Assembly: GCF_900105205.1 (NCBI RefSeq)
Contig: NZ_FNSQ01000005.1
Location: forward strand, 744,001-808,000
From: Microbacterium hydrocarbonoxydans
Lineage (GTDB): Bacteria; Actinomycetota; Actinomycetes; Actinomycetales; Microbacteriaceae
Direction of reading: 5' to 3'
Length of the DNA stretch: 64,000 nucleotides
The notes below the pieces were generated by a model. It ran no database searches and was not told the DNA's origin. It saw nothing but the letters and a program-made list of their open reading frames with translations. The first letter of the stretch is position 1. Every line of letters starts with the position of its first letter. Of this stretch, positions 17,328 to 26,304 are shown piece by piece. A program made the position numbers and the translations under genes.

Positions 17328-18190
17328 CCTCCTCGACTCCCACCCTCGCGATGCGGGTGCTGCGCGCGCCCCGTCGGCGCCGGCCGCGCATCCTCTATCT
17401 GGCCAGTCTCGTCGTGCTCGGCGCGATCGTCCTGGCGGCGATCTTCGCGCCCTTCGTGGCTCCGTACGACCCGGATGCCGTGGACTTCACGTCCTTCCTC
17501 GCCCCGCCGTCCGCGGCCCACTGGCTCGGCACCGACTCGCTCGGCCGTGACCTGCTGAGCCGCCTCATCTTCGGCGGGCGCACCGCGCTCATCGGTCCGC
17601 TGCTCGTCGTCGTCTTCTCCACCGTCATCGGCATCCTGCTGGGGCTGTGGGCGGGGTGGCGCGGAGGCTGGATCGATGCCGCGCTCAGCCGGATCTTCGA
17701 CGTGCTCTTCGCCTTCCCCTCGCTGCTGATCGCGATCATGGCGGTCGCACTGTTCGGCAAGGGGCTGGTCGCCCCGGTCATCGCCATGAGCATCGCCTAC
17801 GCGCCGTTCGTCGCACGACTCACGAGGTCGCTCGTCACCGCGGAGCGGGCGCGGCCGTATGTCTCGGCCTACCGGGTGCAGGGTTTCGGCGGCGGCTGGA
17901 TCGCGCTGCGGCGCGTGCTGCCGAACGTCACGCCGATCGTCGGTGCGCAGTCGACCCTGAACTTCGGGTACGTGCTCGCCGAACTCGCAGGCCTGTCGTT
18001 CCTCGGCCTAGGGGTGCAGGCGCCGACCGCCGACTGGGGCGCGATGATCAACGAGGCGCAGTCGGGGGTCGCGGCAGGTCACTTCCTGCCGGCGATCGCC
18101 CCGGCGGTCGCGGTCGTGATCGTCGTCGTGTGCGTGAACATCGTCGGTGAGGAACTCTCCGACCGAATCGGCGGAGGGATCCCCGCATGA
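17324..18190 (+). CDS. ABC transporter permease, DppC-like
   Basis: A 288-residue membrane protein. It has the DppC hallmark WLGTDSLGRDLLSRLIFGGRTALIG after the first helix, and the EAA-type coupling loop RARPYVSAYRVQGFGGGWIALRRVLPNVTPIV. The C-terminal part LSFLGLGVQAPTADWGAMINEAQS is also diagnostic. It pairs with the DppB-like permease; both ends overlap neighbouring genes by 4 bp, so stoichiometric co-expression is likely. Confidence 0.92.
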   Translation: MTSSTPTLAMRVLRAPRRRRPRILYLASLVVLGAIVLAAIFAPFVAPYDPDAVDFTSFLAPPSAAHWLGTDSLGRDLLSRLIFGGRTALIGPLLVVVFSTVIGILLGLWAGWRGGWIDAALSRIFDVLFAFPSLLIAIMAVALFGKGLVAPVIAMSIAYAPFVARLTRSLVTAERARPYVSAYRVQGFGGGWIALRRVLPNVTPIVGAQSTLNFGYVLAELAGLSFLGLGVQAPTADWGAMINEAQSGVAAGHFLPAIAPAVAVVIVVVCVNIVGEELSDRIGGGIPA

Positions 18191-19770
18191 CCGCTCTTCT
18201 CGACATCCGGGACCTGACGCTCGACCTTGCGGACGGCACCCGGCTGCTGCACGGCATCTCCCTGCAGGTCGCACCGGGAGAGACGGTGGGACTCGTCGGG
18301 GAATCCGGATCCGGAAAATCGCTCACGGCCCGTGCTGTGCTGGGGCTGCTGCCGGATCGGGCCATCGTCGGCGGCGTCGTCGAGGTGAACGGCCGGTCTC
18401 CACTGGCGGGCGCTGCGGGGCGGCAGGAGATCCGCCGCCACGAGGCCGCCATGGTGTTCCAGGATCCCCGCGCGGGCATCAACCCCATGCGGACGATCGG
18501 CGATCACGTCACCGAGGCGCTGCGGCTCTGTGAGGGCTGGGCGAAGGATGCGGCACGAGCTCGTGCGATCGAGCTGCTGACCTCCGTCCGGCTGCCCGCC
18601 CCCGGGGAGCATCTGTCGCAGCACCCGCATGAGCTGTCCGGAGGCATGCTGCAGCGCGTCATGATCGCCGGCGCTCTGAGCGCCTCGCCGGGCCTGCTCG
18701 TGTGCGACGAGCCGACGACGGCACTCGACGTCACGACACAGGCCGGGATCGTCCAGGTGCTGCGCGATCTCTGCGAGCAGAGCGGGATGGGGATGCTGTT
18801 CATCACCCATGACCTCACCCTCGCGGGTTCGCTCTGCGACCGGCTCGTCGTCATGAAGGACGGAGCCGTCGTCGAGCAGGGAACGGCCAGAGAGGTGCTC
18901 GTGGCTCCGACCGCGGAGTACACGCGACGGCTGGTCGATGCCACCCCGCGCATCTCGGGAGACCTCGCATCGCCGGACGTGGGGTCGGCATCCGGGTCCC
19001 AGCTCGTCGTCGCGGGGGTCGGCAAGATCTATCGGCGGCGCGGGGCGGAACCCGTCTCCGCGGTGGTCGACGCCGATCTGGTCATCCCGCGGGGCGGCTC
19101 CGTCGCGGTCGTGGGCGAGTCGGGATCGGGCAAGTCGACCCTTGCGAGGATGATCGTCGGACTCGAGGCGCCCGATGGAGGGACCATCACGATCGGCGGC
19201 CGATCGATGTCGGGCATCCCGCGCACACGCGCCGAGCGGCTCCAGCGCGCGAAGAGCGTGCAGATGGTCTTCCAGGACCCGTATCTCTCACTCGACCCCC
19301 GGATCCCGGTCGGTCGCGCGATCGAGGACGTGCTGAGACTGCACAGCGGCCGCTCCGGGAGCGCGGCCGCCGAGCGGGTGCTCGAACTCATCACGGCGGT
19401 GGGCCTGGGCGCTGAGCATCTGACGGCTCGTCCGCGCACCCTGTCCGGCGGTCAGCGTCAGCGCGTCGCGATCGCCAGGGCGCTGGCCGTCGAGCCGGAG
19501 CTGCTCGTCATGGACGAGGCCACGAGTGCGCTCGACGTCTCGGTGCAGGCGCAGGTGCTCGACCTCGTCGCCCGCATCCGCCGGGAGCAGGGACTCACCG
19601 TGCTGTTCATCAGCCACGATCTGGCGGTCGTACGGCGGGTCTGCGCCGACACGATCGTGATGCGCCGCGGAGAGATCGTCGAAGCGGGGCCGACCGAGCA
19701 GCTGCTGAACGATCCACAGCACGAGTACACCCGTCTGCTGATCGACTCGGTGCCCGTTCCGATCGCCTGA
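18187..19770 (+). CDS. Fused ABC ATPase (DppD-DppF type)
   Basis: A 527-residue protein with two complete ABC ATPase domains in tandem, which in many bacteria are two genes. Domain 1 (about 1-255): Walker A GESGSGKS, signature LSGGMLQRVMIAGAL, Walker B LLVCDEPTTALD. Domain 2 (about 270-527): Walker A GESGSGKST, signature LSGGQRQRVAIARAL, Walker B LLVMDEATSALD. Both switch histidines are present (FITHDL, FISHDL). It powers the adjacent peptide-type importer. The ATG at 18187 overlaps the permease stop. A weak hairpin (GCGTCG 19774-19779 with CGACGC 19785-19790) follows the stop. Confidence 0.93.
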   Translation: MTALLDIRDLTLDLADGTRLLHGISLQVAPGETVGLVGESGSGKSLTARAVLGLLPDRAIVGGVVEVNGRSPLAGAAGRQEIRRHEAAMVFQDPRAGINPMRTIGDHVTEALRLCEGWAKDAARARAIELLTSVRLPAPGEHLSQHPHELSGGMLQRVMIAGALSASPGLLVCDEPTTALDVTTQAGIVQVLRDLCEQSGMGMLFITHDLTLAGSLCDRLVVMKDGAVVEQGTAREVLVAPTAEYTRRLVDATPRISGDLASPDVGSASGSQLVVAGVGKIYRRRGAEPVSAVVDADLVIPRGGSVAVVGESGSGKSTLARMIVGLEAPDGGTITIGGRSMSGIPRTRAERLQRAKSVQMVFQDPYLSLDPRIPVGRAIEDVLRLHSGRSGSAAAERVLELITAVGLGAEHLTARPRTLSGGQRQRVAIARALAVEPELLVMDEATSALDVSVQAQVLDLVARIRREQGLTVLFISHDLAVVRRVCADTIVMRRGEIVEAGPTEQLLNDPQHEYTRLLIDSVPVPIA

Positions 19771-19820
19771 ACAGCGTCGTCGGCCGACGCCGTCGCGGCG
19801 AGGTGGTGGTCGATGAGCGC

Positions 19821-20216
19821 CTACCGGCCGGCTCGGACAATCTGCACAGCCTGGCGGGCGGTCGATGGCACCAGCCCCGTCAGTTGTCGTAGATCGACCC
19901 AGGTTGGGGTGTAGCTGTTGAGCGGTCCGTTCCTGAGTGCTTCGGGACCGCCGAGGTGCAGTTGCCGCGAGTGAACCGAGACCTCGAAGTAGACCGCTTC
20001 CGCTTCGAGGCCCTCCGGCTTCGGCAAGAGCTGCCTCACGACCGTCCCGTCTAATCCTGTCTCTTCGCGGAGCTCTCGAAGACACGCCTGTTCGGGCGAT
20101 TCGCCGCCCTCGATCCCGCCTCCGGGGAGCACGTAATACTCTTCGCCGCCCTTCATCCGGTGGATGACAAGAACCTCGTCGCCATCGATCACAACGGCGA
20201 CGGCCCGAATCCTCAT
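19821..20216 (-). CDS. NUDIX hydrolase
   Basis: A 131-residue pyrophosphohydrolase. The NUDIX box is complete: GGGIEGGESPEQACLRELREETGLDG at about residues 32-57, with the catalytic Glu cluster REETG. It begins MRIRAVAVVIDGDEVLVIHRMKGGEEYYVLPGG, as in many stand-alone members that hydrolyse nucleoside diphosphate derivatives. The exact substrate is unknown. TAGAGT lies six bases upstream of the ATG on the minus strand, suggesting a leaderless mRNA. It is not linked to either neighbour and converges with the ABC operon. Confidence 0.88.
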   Translation of the reverse strand: MRIRAVAVVIDGDEVLVIHRMKGGEEYYVLPGGGIEGGESPEQACLRELREETGLDGTVVRQLLPKPEGLEAEAVYFEVSVHSRQLHLGGPEALRNGPLNSYTPTWVDLRQLTGLVPSTARQAVQIVRAGR

Positions 20217-20296
20217 GCAGCGACTCTAGGCGTCGACGCGGACATGATCAGCCCGTTGCCTCACGGCGCGGGCTGATTCTTTCTATCCACCTCGCC

Positions 20297-20659
20297 TCAG
20301 GCGACGTAGAGCTTGCGCAGCGTCTCGGTGACCGTCCAGGCGGTGCGCTGCCCCTCGGCCAACCGCACGACCGACCCGGGGCCGACCTCGATCGCGGGGA
20401 GCGGCGGATCGACGAACTCGATCCGCGCCCGACCGGTCAGCACGACGAACACCTCGTCGACCTCGGTGTCGGATGCCGTGCCCGGCGTCATCTCCCAGAG
20501 ACCGACCTCGACCTCGCCGATCGTCGCGAGGGCGTGGGTGGCGGACGTCGGAGTGCCGATGATCAGGTCCTCCGTCGGAAGCGGCTCGTGCACGAGCGGC
20601 AGCGCCGCGGCATCCGCTCCGGTTCCCGGCGCGAGCTCGCCCGGCACGAGTTCGCTCAT
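20297..20659 (-). CDS. Cupin-domain protein
   Basis: A 120-residue single-domain cupin. The core reads VGLWEMTPGTASDTEVDEVFVVLTGRARIEFVDPPLPAIEVGPGSVVRLAEGQRTAWTVTETLRKLYVA, matching the group of short cupins encoded beside polyamine or amino-acid oxidases. The usual metal-ligand histidines are replaced (SDTEVDE rather than HxH), so metal-dependent catalysis is doubtful. Its ATG overlaps the stop of the FAD oxidoreductase, so it is co-translated; a ligand-binding or accessory role in that pathway is inferred. Confidence 0.82.
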   Translation of the reverse strand: MSELVPGELAPGTGADAAALPLVHEPLPTEDLIIGTPTSATHALATIGEVEVGLWEMTPGTASDTEVDEVFVVLTGRARIEFVDPPLPAIEVGPGSVVRLAEGQRTAWTVTETLRKLYVA

Positions 20660-22062
20660 GAGTCGAAGCCCATGCCGACGGCATCCAGCGTCTTGAGGAA
20701 CAGGTTGCGCTTGCCCTCGTTGTGATCCGCCCGGTTCATCGCAGCGCGCACGAGGTTGACGCCGATCGAGGCGACGGGCTCCGGGGGGAACGGGATCGGC
20801 TTCTCGCGCACCATCGCGAGCTCGGTGCGCTCCGTCGGCTCGCCGGACAGCTTGTCGAGCATCACGTCGGCGGCGAAGCGCGCCGCACCCACGCCCAGGC
20901 CGGTGAACCCGGTCGCGTAGGCCACCCGGCCCTTGCGGGCGGTGCCGAAGAACGCGCAGAACCGGCTCGACGAGTCGATCGCGCCTGCCCAGCGGTGCGT
21001 GAACCGCAGGCCCTCGAGCTGAGGGAACGTGGTGAAGAAGTGCGATGACAGCTTGCGGTGGCTCTCGGCGCGGTCCTCGTACTCGGGACGCACCTTGCCG
21101 CCGAAGTGGTAGACCGCGTCGTATCCGCCGAACAGGATGCGGTTGTCGGCGGTGAGTCGGTAGTAGTGGAACTGGTTGGCGCTGTCGGCGAGACCCTGCC
21201 GGTTCGACCAGCCGATCGAGGCCAGCTGCGCATCGGTCAGCGGCTCGGTCATCAGTACGTAGTCGTACACGGGCACGGTCATCAGTCGGTTGCGCTTGAG
21301 CAGCGAGGGGAAGACGTTCGTCGCCAGCGCCACGGCATCCGCGGTGACGCGTCCGTCGTCCCGGGTGATGAGGGTGACGGGACCGGAGCCGTCGCCGGAG
21401 ACCTCGCGCACGAGGGACTGCTCGTAGATCTCGACGCCGAGCTCGACGGCCACGCGGGCGAGCTCCAGGCCGAGCTTGGCCGGATGCACGAGCGCGCAGC
21501 CGTCACGTTCCCAGGCGCCGGCGAGGAAGGTGTCCGAGTGGACCTCTGCCTGCACGGCATCCCGGTCGAGGAATCCCTCCTCCTCGCGCAGCCACTCCAC
21601 CTGGTGCGGCTCGACGGCCACGGCCAGTTGGCCGGTGCGCTCGAAGTCGACATCCATGCTGTACTTCTTCACGGTCGCCTCGATGCCGTCGAGGTTCTCG
21701 TGCCCCAGCTCCTCCAGGCGATCGATCTCCTCGGGCCAGCGGGTGAGGCCGTTCTCGTGTCCGTGCGTGAGGCTCGACTCGCAGAAGCCGCCGTTGCGGC
21801 CGGACGCCGCCCAAGCGATGCGCGAGGCCTCCAGCAGCACGACGCGTCGCTCTGGGTCGCGCTCCTTCGCACGGACGGCGGTCCAGAGGCCCGCGTACCC
21901 GCCGCCGACGATCGCCAGATCGGCCGAGATGCTCCCGGAGAGCGGGGGATGCTCGACGCGCTCGACGTCATCGAGCCAGAACACGCTGAAGGCCGTGTCG
22001 CGGAGTGAGGCATCGATGACGGCATCCGCAGGGCGTCGGCGTTCGAAGACCGTGGTTCCCAT
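20656..22062 (-). CDS. FAD-dependent amino/polyamine oxidase (PuuB-like)
   Basis: A 468-residue DAO-fold flavoprotein. The FAD-binding fingerprint ADLAIVGGGYAGLWTAVRAKERDPERRVVLLEASRIAWAASGRNGGF is typical of gamma-glutamylputrescine oxidase relatives, as are RGNNxGF-like RNGGFCESSLTHG and the C-terminal YATGFTGLGVGAARFAADVMLD. It oxidises a primary or secondary amine to an aldehyde with release of H2O2. The aldehyde dehydrogenase at 22658 and the Lrp/AsnC regulator at 22091 complete a putrescine-type catabolic set. The ATG is preceded by GGAACAGGA. The substrate assignment is by context. Confidence 0.85.
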   Translation of the reverse strand: MGTTVFERRRPADAVIDASLRDTAFSVFWLDDVERVEHPPLSGSISADLAIVGGGYAGLWTAVRAKERDPERRVVLLEASRIAWAASGRNGGFCESSLTHGHENGLTRWPEEIDRLEELGHENLDGIEATVKKYSMDVDFERTGQLAVAVEPHQVEWLREEEGFLDRDAVQAEVHSDTFLAGAWERDGCALVHPAKLGLELARVAVELGVEIYEQSLVREVSGDGSGPVTLITRDDGRVTADAVALATNVFPSLLKRNRLMTVPVYDYVLMTEPLTDAQLASIGWSNRQGLADSANQFHYYRLTADNRILFGGYDAVYHFGGKVRPEYEDRAESHRKLSSHFFTTFPQLEGLRFTHRWAGAIDSSSRFCAFFGTARKGRVAYATGFTGLGVGAARFAADVMLDKLSGEPTERTELAMVREKPIPFPPEPVASIGVNLVRAAMNRADHNEGKRNLFLKTLDAVGMGFDS

Positions 22063-22090
22063 GATTCAGTCCTGTTCCAGGGGCCGCGCT

Positions 22091-22558
22091 TCAGCGCGTG
22101 CCCCAGTTGTAGAGGTCCTTGTAGAGGCCGGCGTAGAGCAGGCTCTCGGTGTGGGCGACGCCCGGGATGGTGCGGATGCGGGTGGCGATCAGGTCGAGCA
22201 GGTGCGCGTCGCTCTCGCACACCGCCTCGACGAGGATGTCGAAGGTGCCGAGCGTGACCACGACGTAGGCGAGCTCGGTGATCTTCGTCAGCTCCTCGGC
22301 GATGAGGCGCGGGTCGCCGGTGACGCGGATGCCGATCATCGACATCCGGTTGAACCCCAGCTGCATGGGATCGGTGACGGCGACGATCTGGATGACGCCC
22401 GCCTCGGTCATCCGCTGCACCCGCTGCCGGGCTGCAGCCTCGCTGAGTCCGACCTCGCGGCCGATCTCGGCATAGGGTCGGCGCCCATCCTCTTGGAGCA
22501 GCTCGACGATCCGCTTCGAGATGTCGTCCAGCACGGGCTGCTTCGGCGTGGGGGTCAT
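22091..22558 (-). CDS. Lrp/AsnC-family transcriptional regulator
   Basis: A 155-residue feast/famine regulator. Residues about 8-55 form the AsnC helix-turn-helix (LDDISKRIVELLQEDGRRPYAEIGREVGLSEAAARQRVQRMTEAGVIQIVAVTDP) and the rest is the RAM ligand domain (VTLGTFDILVEAVCESDAHLLDLIATRIRTIPGV). The start chosen is the ATG at 22558; TTGCGC, 17 bp and CAATAT end exactly six bases upstream, so the mRNA may be leaderless. It sits between the oxidase and the divergent aldehyde dehydrogenase and very likely controls both through the palindrome at 22602-22616. Confidence 0.9.
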   Translation of the reverse strand: MTPTPKQPVLDDISKRIVELLQEDGRRPYAEIGREVGLSEAAARQRVQRMTEAGVIQIVAVTDPMQLGFNRMSMIGIRVTGDPRLIAEELTKITELAYVVVTLGTFDILVEAVCESDAHLLDLIATRIRTIPGVAHTESLLYAGLYKDLYNWGTR

Positions 22559-22601
22559 GTGTCGATATTGACAGCACGAGGCATCGTGCGCAACTGATTC
22601 C

Positions 22602-22616
22602 ATCGTTCAGAACGAT
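22602..22616. promoter_or_regulatory. AsnC-type operator palindrome
   Basis: ATCGTTC-A-GAACGAT is a perfect 15-bp inverted repeat in the 99-bp gap between the divergent Lrp/AsnC gene and the aldehyde dehydrogenase. Its size and position fit an Lrp/AsnC-type operator serving both genes; binding is inferred. Confidence 0.6.
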
Positions 22617-22657
22617 TGAGTCTTCTGTATTCGCAATCCGATCGCTAGCATGGCGAC

Positions 22658-24091
22658 ATGGCCACAGAACTCCTCCAGAACTTCATCGGCGGGCAGCGCG
22701 TTCCCGTGAACGGACAGGGGCGGATGCCTCTCATCGATCCGGCGACGGAGGAGACCTACGGCGAGCTGCCCGTCTCGGATGGCTCGGATGTCGACGCCGC
22801 CTACGCCGCAGCGGCCGCCGCCTTCCCGGTGTGGCGCGACACCACCCCCGCCGACCGCCAGCTCGCGCTGTTCCGCATCGCCGACGAGATGCAGGCGCGG
22901 GCCGAGGAGTTCGCCGACCTCGAGTCGAAGGACACCGGCAAGCCGCGGGCGAGCCTGGTGGCGGACGAGATCCTGCAGTCGATCGACCAGCTGCGCTTCT
23001 TCGCCGGCGCCGCGCGCAGCCTCGAAGGGCGCGCCGCAGGGGAGTACCTCGCCGGTCACACGTCGTTCGTGCGCCGCGAGCCGATCGGCGTGATCGGTCA
23101 GGTCACGCCCTGGAACTACCCCCTCAACATGGCGGTGTGGAAGATCGCGCCCGCGCTCGCCGCCGGCAACACGGTCGTGCTCAAGCCTGCCGAATCGACA
23201 CCGCTGACGACGCTGCTGCTCGCCGAGATCGTCGCGCTGCACACGCCTGCAGGCACGCTCAACGTGGTGCTCGGCGACCGTGACACCGGCGTGGCGCTGG
23301 TCGAGCACCCGACCCCGCAGATGGTCGCGATCACCGGATCCGTGCGTGCAGGGATGGCGGTCGCCCGTTCGGCGGCGAACGACGTCAAGCGCGTGCACCT
23401 CGAGCTCGGCGGCAAGGCGCCCGCGATCGTCTTCCCCGATGCGAACCTCGACAAGGCGGCATCCGGCATCGTCACCGGCGCGTTCTTCAATGCCGGACAG
23501 GACTGCACCGCTGCGACCCGCGTGCTCGTGCACGCCTCGGTGCACGACGCCTTCGTCGCGACGCTCGTCGAGAAGGCGAAGGCCGAGGCGCGCACAGGTG
23601 GCCCGCTCGAAGAGGGTGTGCTCTACGGTCCGCTCAGCAGCGCCGCTCAGCTCGCCCAGGTGCAGGGGTTCGTCGACCGCCTGCCCGCGCACGCCACGAT
23701 CGAGACCGGCGGATCACGTCAGGGTGACACGGGCTACTTCTTCGAGGCCACGATCGTGTCGGGCCTGAAGCAGGATGACGAGGCCGTGCAGGGCGAGATC
23801 TTCGGTCCCGTGCTCACGGTGCAGTCGTTCGAGACCGAGGAGGAGGCGCTCGAGCTCGCGAACGACGTGCCCTACGCGCTCGCCTCGTCGGTGTGGACGA
23901 CCGATCACGCGCGCGCGATGCGCTTCTCCCGCGACCTCGACTTCGGCTGTGTCTGGATCAACACGCACATCCCGTTCGTGTCCGACATGCCGCACGGCGG
24001 CTTCAAGCACTCCGGTTACGGCAAGGACCTCTCGCAGTACGGCTTCGACGACTACACGCGCATCAAGCACGTGATGTCGGCGCTCGACTGA
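22658..24091 (+). CDS. Gamma-aminobutyraldehyde dehydrogenase-like ALDH
   Basis: A 477-residue NAD(P)-dependent aldehyde dehydrogenase. The catalytic cysteine is C283 in NAGQDCTAATRVLVH and the general base is E249 in VHLELGGKAP; the cofactor loop GSVRAG is upstream. The sequence GQDCTAATR and the N-terminal NFIGGQRVPV resemble PatD/PuuC and betaine-aldehyde dehydrogenases. It would oxidise the aldehyde made by the PuuB-like oxidase to GABA or a related acid. TAGCAT ends six bases before the ATG, so the transcript is probably leaderless. The following gap holds a long inverted repeat that may end transcription. Confidence 0.9.
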   Translation: MATELLQNFIGGQRVPVNGQGRMPLIDPATEETYGELPVSDGSDVDAAYAAAAAAFPVWRDTTPADRQLALFRIADEMQARAEEFADLESKDTGKPRASLVADEILQSIDQLRFFAGAARSLEGRAAGEYLAGHTSFVRREPIGVIGQVTPWNYPLNMAVWKIAPALAAGNTVVLKPAESTPLTTLLLAEIVALHTPAGTLNVVLGDRDTGVALVEHPTPQMVAITGSVRAGMAVARSAANDVKRVHLELGGKAPAIVFPDANLDKAASGIVTGAFFNAGQDCTAATRVLVHASVHDAFVATLVEKAKAEARTGGPLEEGVLYGPLSSAAQLAQVQGFVDRLPAHATIETGGSRQGDTGYFFEATIVSGLKQDDEAVQGEIFGPVLTVQSFETEEEALELANDVPYALASSVWTTDHARAMRFSRDLDFGCVWINTHIPFVSDMPHGGFKHSGYGKDLSQYGFDDYTRIKHVMSALD

Positions 24092-24106
24092 CCCGGTTCC
24101 AGGTCC

Positions 24107-24183
24107 ACGACTCCGGAGATCCGGCCGCTCCGGTCGCGAACTTCAGCGGTGCCGCGCCTTCGGCCCCCGATCTCCGGAGTTGT
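24107..24183. repeat. Inverted repeat, possible terminator or small repeat element
   Basis: Arm ACGACTCCGGAGATC (24107-24121) is matched by GATCTCCGGAGTTGT (24169-24183) with one mismatch, which is a G-U pair in RNA. The arms enclose 47 GC-rich bases. It follows the aldehyde dehydrogenase stop by 15 bp, so termination is plausible, but there is no T-run. The arm core CTCCGGAG recurs at 31515-31522. Confidence 0.5.
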
Positions 24184-24259
24184 GGCCGGCGGTCGCGTCA
24201 CTCGACACGTATGACGCGATGTGTCAGGCTGGGCGCACGTCGAATCCGGGGGGATCCTC

Positions 24260-25399
24260 ATGGCACGACCGCTGGCCGGTCCGCAGAGCCTGCTGCGCAC
24301 ACTCAACGGACGCGCGATCCTCGAGACGCTGGCCCGTCGGGGTCCGCTCACGAGGGCCGAGCTGGTCGCCGAGACGGGGCTCTCACGCACCGCGGTGACC
24401 CAGGTGCTGCGGATGCTCGAGAACTCCGCGGCCGTCGTTCCGGCCGGCGTCGACCGCGAGACTCGCGGACCGGCGGCCGGACGCGTCGCCCTCCACCCGC
24501 AGCTCGGCTTCGCCGCCGCCGTGCATGTCGACAACCACGCCGCTCACGTCGCCCTCGTCGACCCGACCGGTGCCGTGCGCGCCGAGCAGCACGCCCCCTT
24601 CCCGCCACGCGCCGACCGGGTGGAGCACATCGCCGCCCTTGTCGAGGGCTGCCGGCGCGCGCTCAACGGTCCGCTGCACCTGGTCGTGGTCGGCATCCCC
24701 GGAATCGTCACGGCCGACGGCGGCATCCGCGACGACCAGGGACCCGATGGCGGGGCCTTCCGTGCCGCACTGTCTGCTCGACTCGGATGCCCGGTGCGCG
24801 TCGAGAACGACGTCAACCTGGCGGCGCTCGCCGAGCTCACCGAGGGGACGGGCGCCGACCTCGCCAGCTTCGCGCTGCTGCTGCTGGACGACGGGCTCGG
24901 TGCCGGCATCGTGCTCGACGGCATCCTGCACCGCGGATTCTCGGGGGTGGCCGGCGAGGTCATGTACCTGCCGCAATCGCCGCTGCCGATCGGGGCGCCG
25001 GTGCTCGGCGACGAGGTCGTGCGCGACCTCGCGCTCGCGCACGGCCGCGACCCCGACGCCACGATCGACCAGCACCTCGACGCCGCATCGGCGGGCGACG
25101 AGGCCGCGCGGGCCATGGCCGCCGAGATGGGGCGCCGCCTCACGCTCGTCGCGGGCAGCGTCGCACTCGTGCTCGACCCCGAAGCCTTCATCCTCGGCGG
25201 AACCGCTGCGCATCCGGCGCTGTTCGAGGCCGCCCTCGCCACCGCCGAGGAGCTCGCCGCGCAGCTGCCGATCCGGCTGCTGGTCTCGTCGTTCGGGCCC
25301 GAGGCGCCGCTCGTCGGCGCCGTCGGGGAGGCCGCCGCCGCACTGCGCGCGACAGTGTTCTCGCACGCGGTCCCCGGTGCGGACAGGAGCCGGAGATGA
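24260..25399 (+). CDS. ROK-family transcriptional regulator
   Basis: A 379-residue regulator. Residues about 15-65 are a winged helix (LARRGPLTRAELVAETGLSRTAVTQVLRMLENSAAVV) fused to a ROK sugar-kinase-like domain. The ROK part has GIPGIVTADGG and VENDVNLAALAEL. It lacks the full zinc-binding CxCGxxGC motif of sugar-kinase ROKs; the corresponding region is GEVMYLPQSP, so zinc binding is unlikely. The ATG at 24260 has a GGGGGG ribosome-binding site. Its stop overlaps the deacetylase start, so it heads a three-gene operon for amino-sugar or glycoside use. Confidence 0.88.
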   Translation: MARPLAGPQSLLRTLNGRAILETLARRGPLTRAELVAETGLSRTAVTQVLRMLENSAAVVPAGVDRETRGPAAGRVALHPQLGFAAAVHVDNHAAHVALVDPTGAVRAEQHAPFPPRADRVEHIAALVEGCRRALNGPLHLVVVGIPGIVTADGGIRDDQGPDGGAFRAALSARLGCPVRVENDVNLAALAELTEGTGADLASFALLLLDDGLGAGIVLDGILHRGFSGVAGEVMYLPQSPLPIGAPVLGDEVVRDLALAHGRDPDATIDQHLDAASAGDEAARAMAAEMGRRLTLVAGSVALVLDPEAFILGGTAAHPALFEAALATAEELAAQLPIRLLVSSFGPEAPLVGAVGEAAAALRATVFSHAVPGADRSRR

Positions 25400-26304
25400 G
25401 CCCCGACCTCGCGACCCGTCTCGGACTCCCCGCCGGCGCCCGGGCGCTGATCATCAACGCGGATGACTTCGGCATGTGCCATGCGGCGAACACGGCGATC
25501 ATCGACCTGCTCCAGGCCGGGCACATCGACTCGACGACGCTCATGGTTCCCTGCGCGTGGGCGCCGGAGGCGTTGGCATTCGCGGCATCCCGCACCGACC
25601 TCGACGTCGGGGTGCACCTCGTGCTCACCAGCGAATGGGCGGACTACCGGTGGCGTCCGCTCACCGGGACGAGGACGAGCCTCGTCGACGAGGGCGGATG
25701 GTTCCCCCGCGACGTGCTCTCGGTCGAACGGAACGCGTCGGGCGACGATGTCGCGGCAGAGATCGAGGCGCAGCTGCAGACGGCACTGGATGCCGGAGTC
25801 GACGTGACCCACCTCGACAACCACATGGGCTCGGTCTACGGGCTGCTCACCGGCCGGGACTTCCTCGGACAGGTGCTCGAGCTGGCCGCGCGCCACGGAC
25901 TGCCGTTCCGACTGCCGCGCAGTATGGAGGGGACGGGCAACGACGCAGCCCTCCAGGCCCAGCTCACTCGAGCCGCGGCGGCGGCGGATGCGTTCGGGGT
26001 CGAGATCATCGACCGGCTGTGGAGCCATCCGTTCGAAGCCGCCCCCGACGAGTCGTACGAGCAGGTGCGGGACGGCTTCATCGCGCTGCTCCGCGCAGTC
26101 CCCGCCGGGGTGACGGAGATCTACCTGCATCCGATGGTCGACGATGACGAGCTGCGGGCGACGGTCGATTTCGGAGCCGAGAAGCGCGGACACGAGCTGC
26201 GGCTGCTCTCCGACCCCGAGGTCCTGCAGGCGATCGCCGACGAAGGACTCGTCCGGATCGGCTGGCGGGACATGCGCGACCTGCAGCGCGGAGAGCGGGC
26301 ATGA
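25396..26304 (+). CDS. ChbG/YdjC-family carbohydrate deacetylase
   Basis: A 302-residue YdjC-fold enzyme of the type that deacetylates N-acetylated disaccharides such as chitobiose. The metal/catalytic motifs are all present: INADDFGMCHAAN near the N-terminus, DVGVHLVLTSEW, VTHLDNHMGSVYG and ITEIYLHPM-like TEIYLHPMVDDDE. It is cytoplasmic (no signal). Flanked by a ROK regulator and a sugar symporter with 4-bp overlaps on both sides, it probably acts on the symporter's imported substrate. Confidence 0.88.
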   Translation: MSPDLATRLGLPAGARALIINADDFGMCHAANTAIIDLLQAGHIDSTTLMVPCAWAPEALAFAASRTDLDVGVHLVLTSEWADYRWRPLTGTRTSLVDEGGWFPRDVLSVERNASGDDVAAEIEAQLQTALDAGVDVTHLDNHMGSVYGLLTGRDFLGQVLELAARHGLPFRLPRSMEGTGNDAALQAQLTRAAAAADAFGVEIIDRLWSHPFEAAPDESYEQVRDGFIALLRAVPAGVTEIYLHPMVDDDELRATVDFGAEKRGHELRLLSDPEVLQAIADEGLVRIGWRDMRDLQRGERA

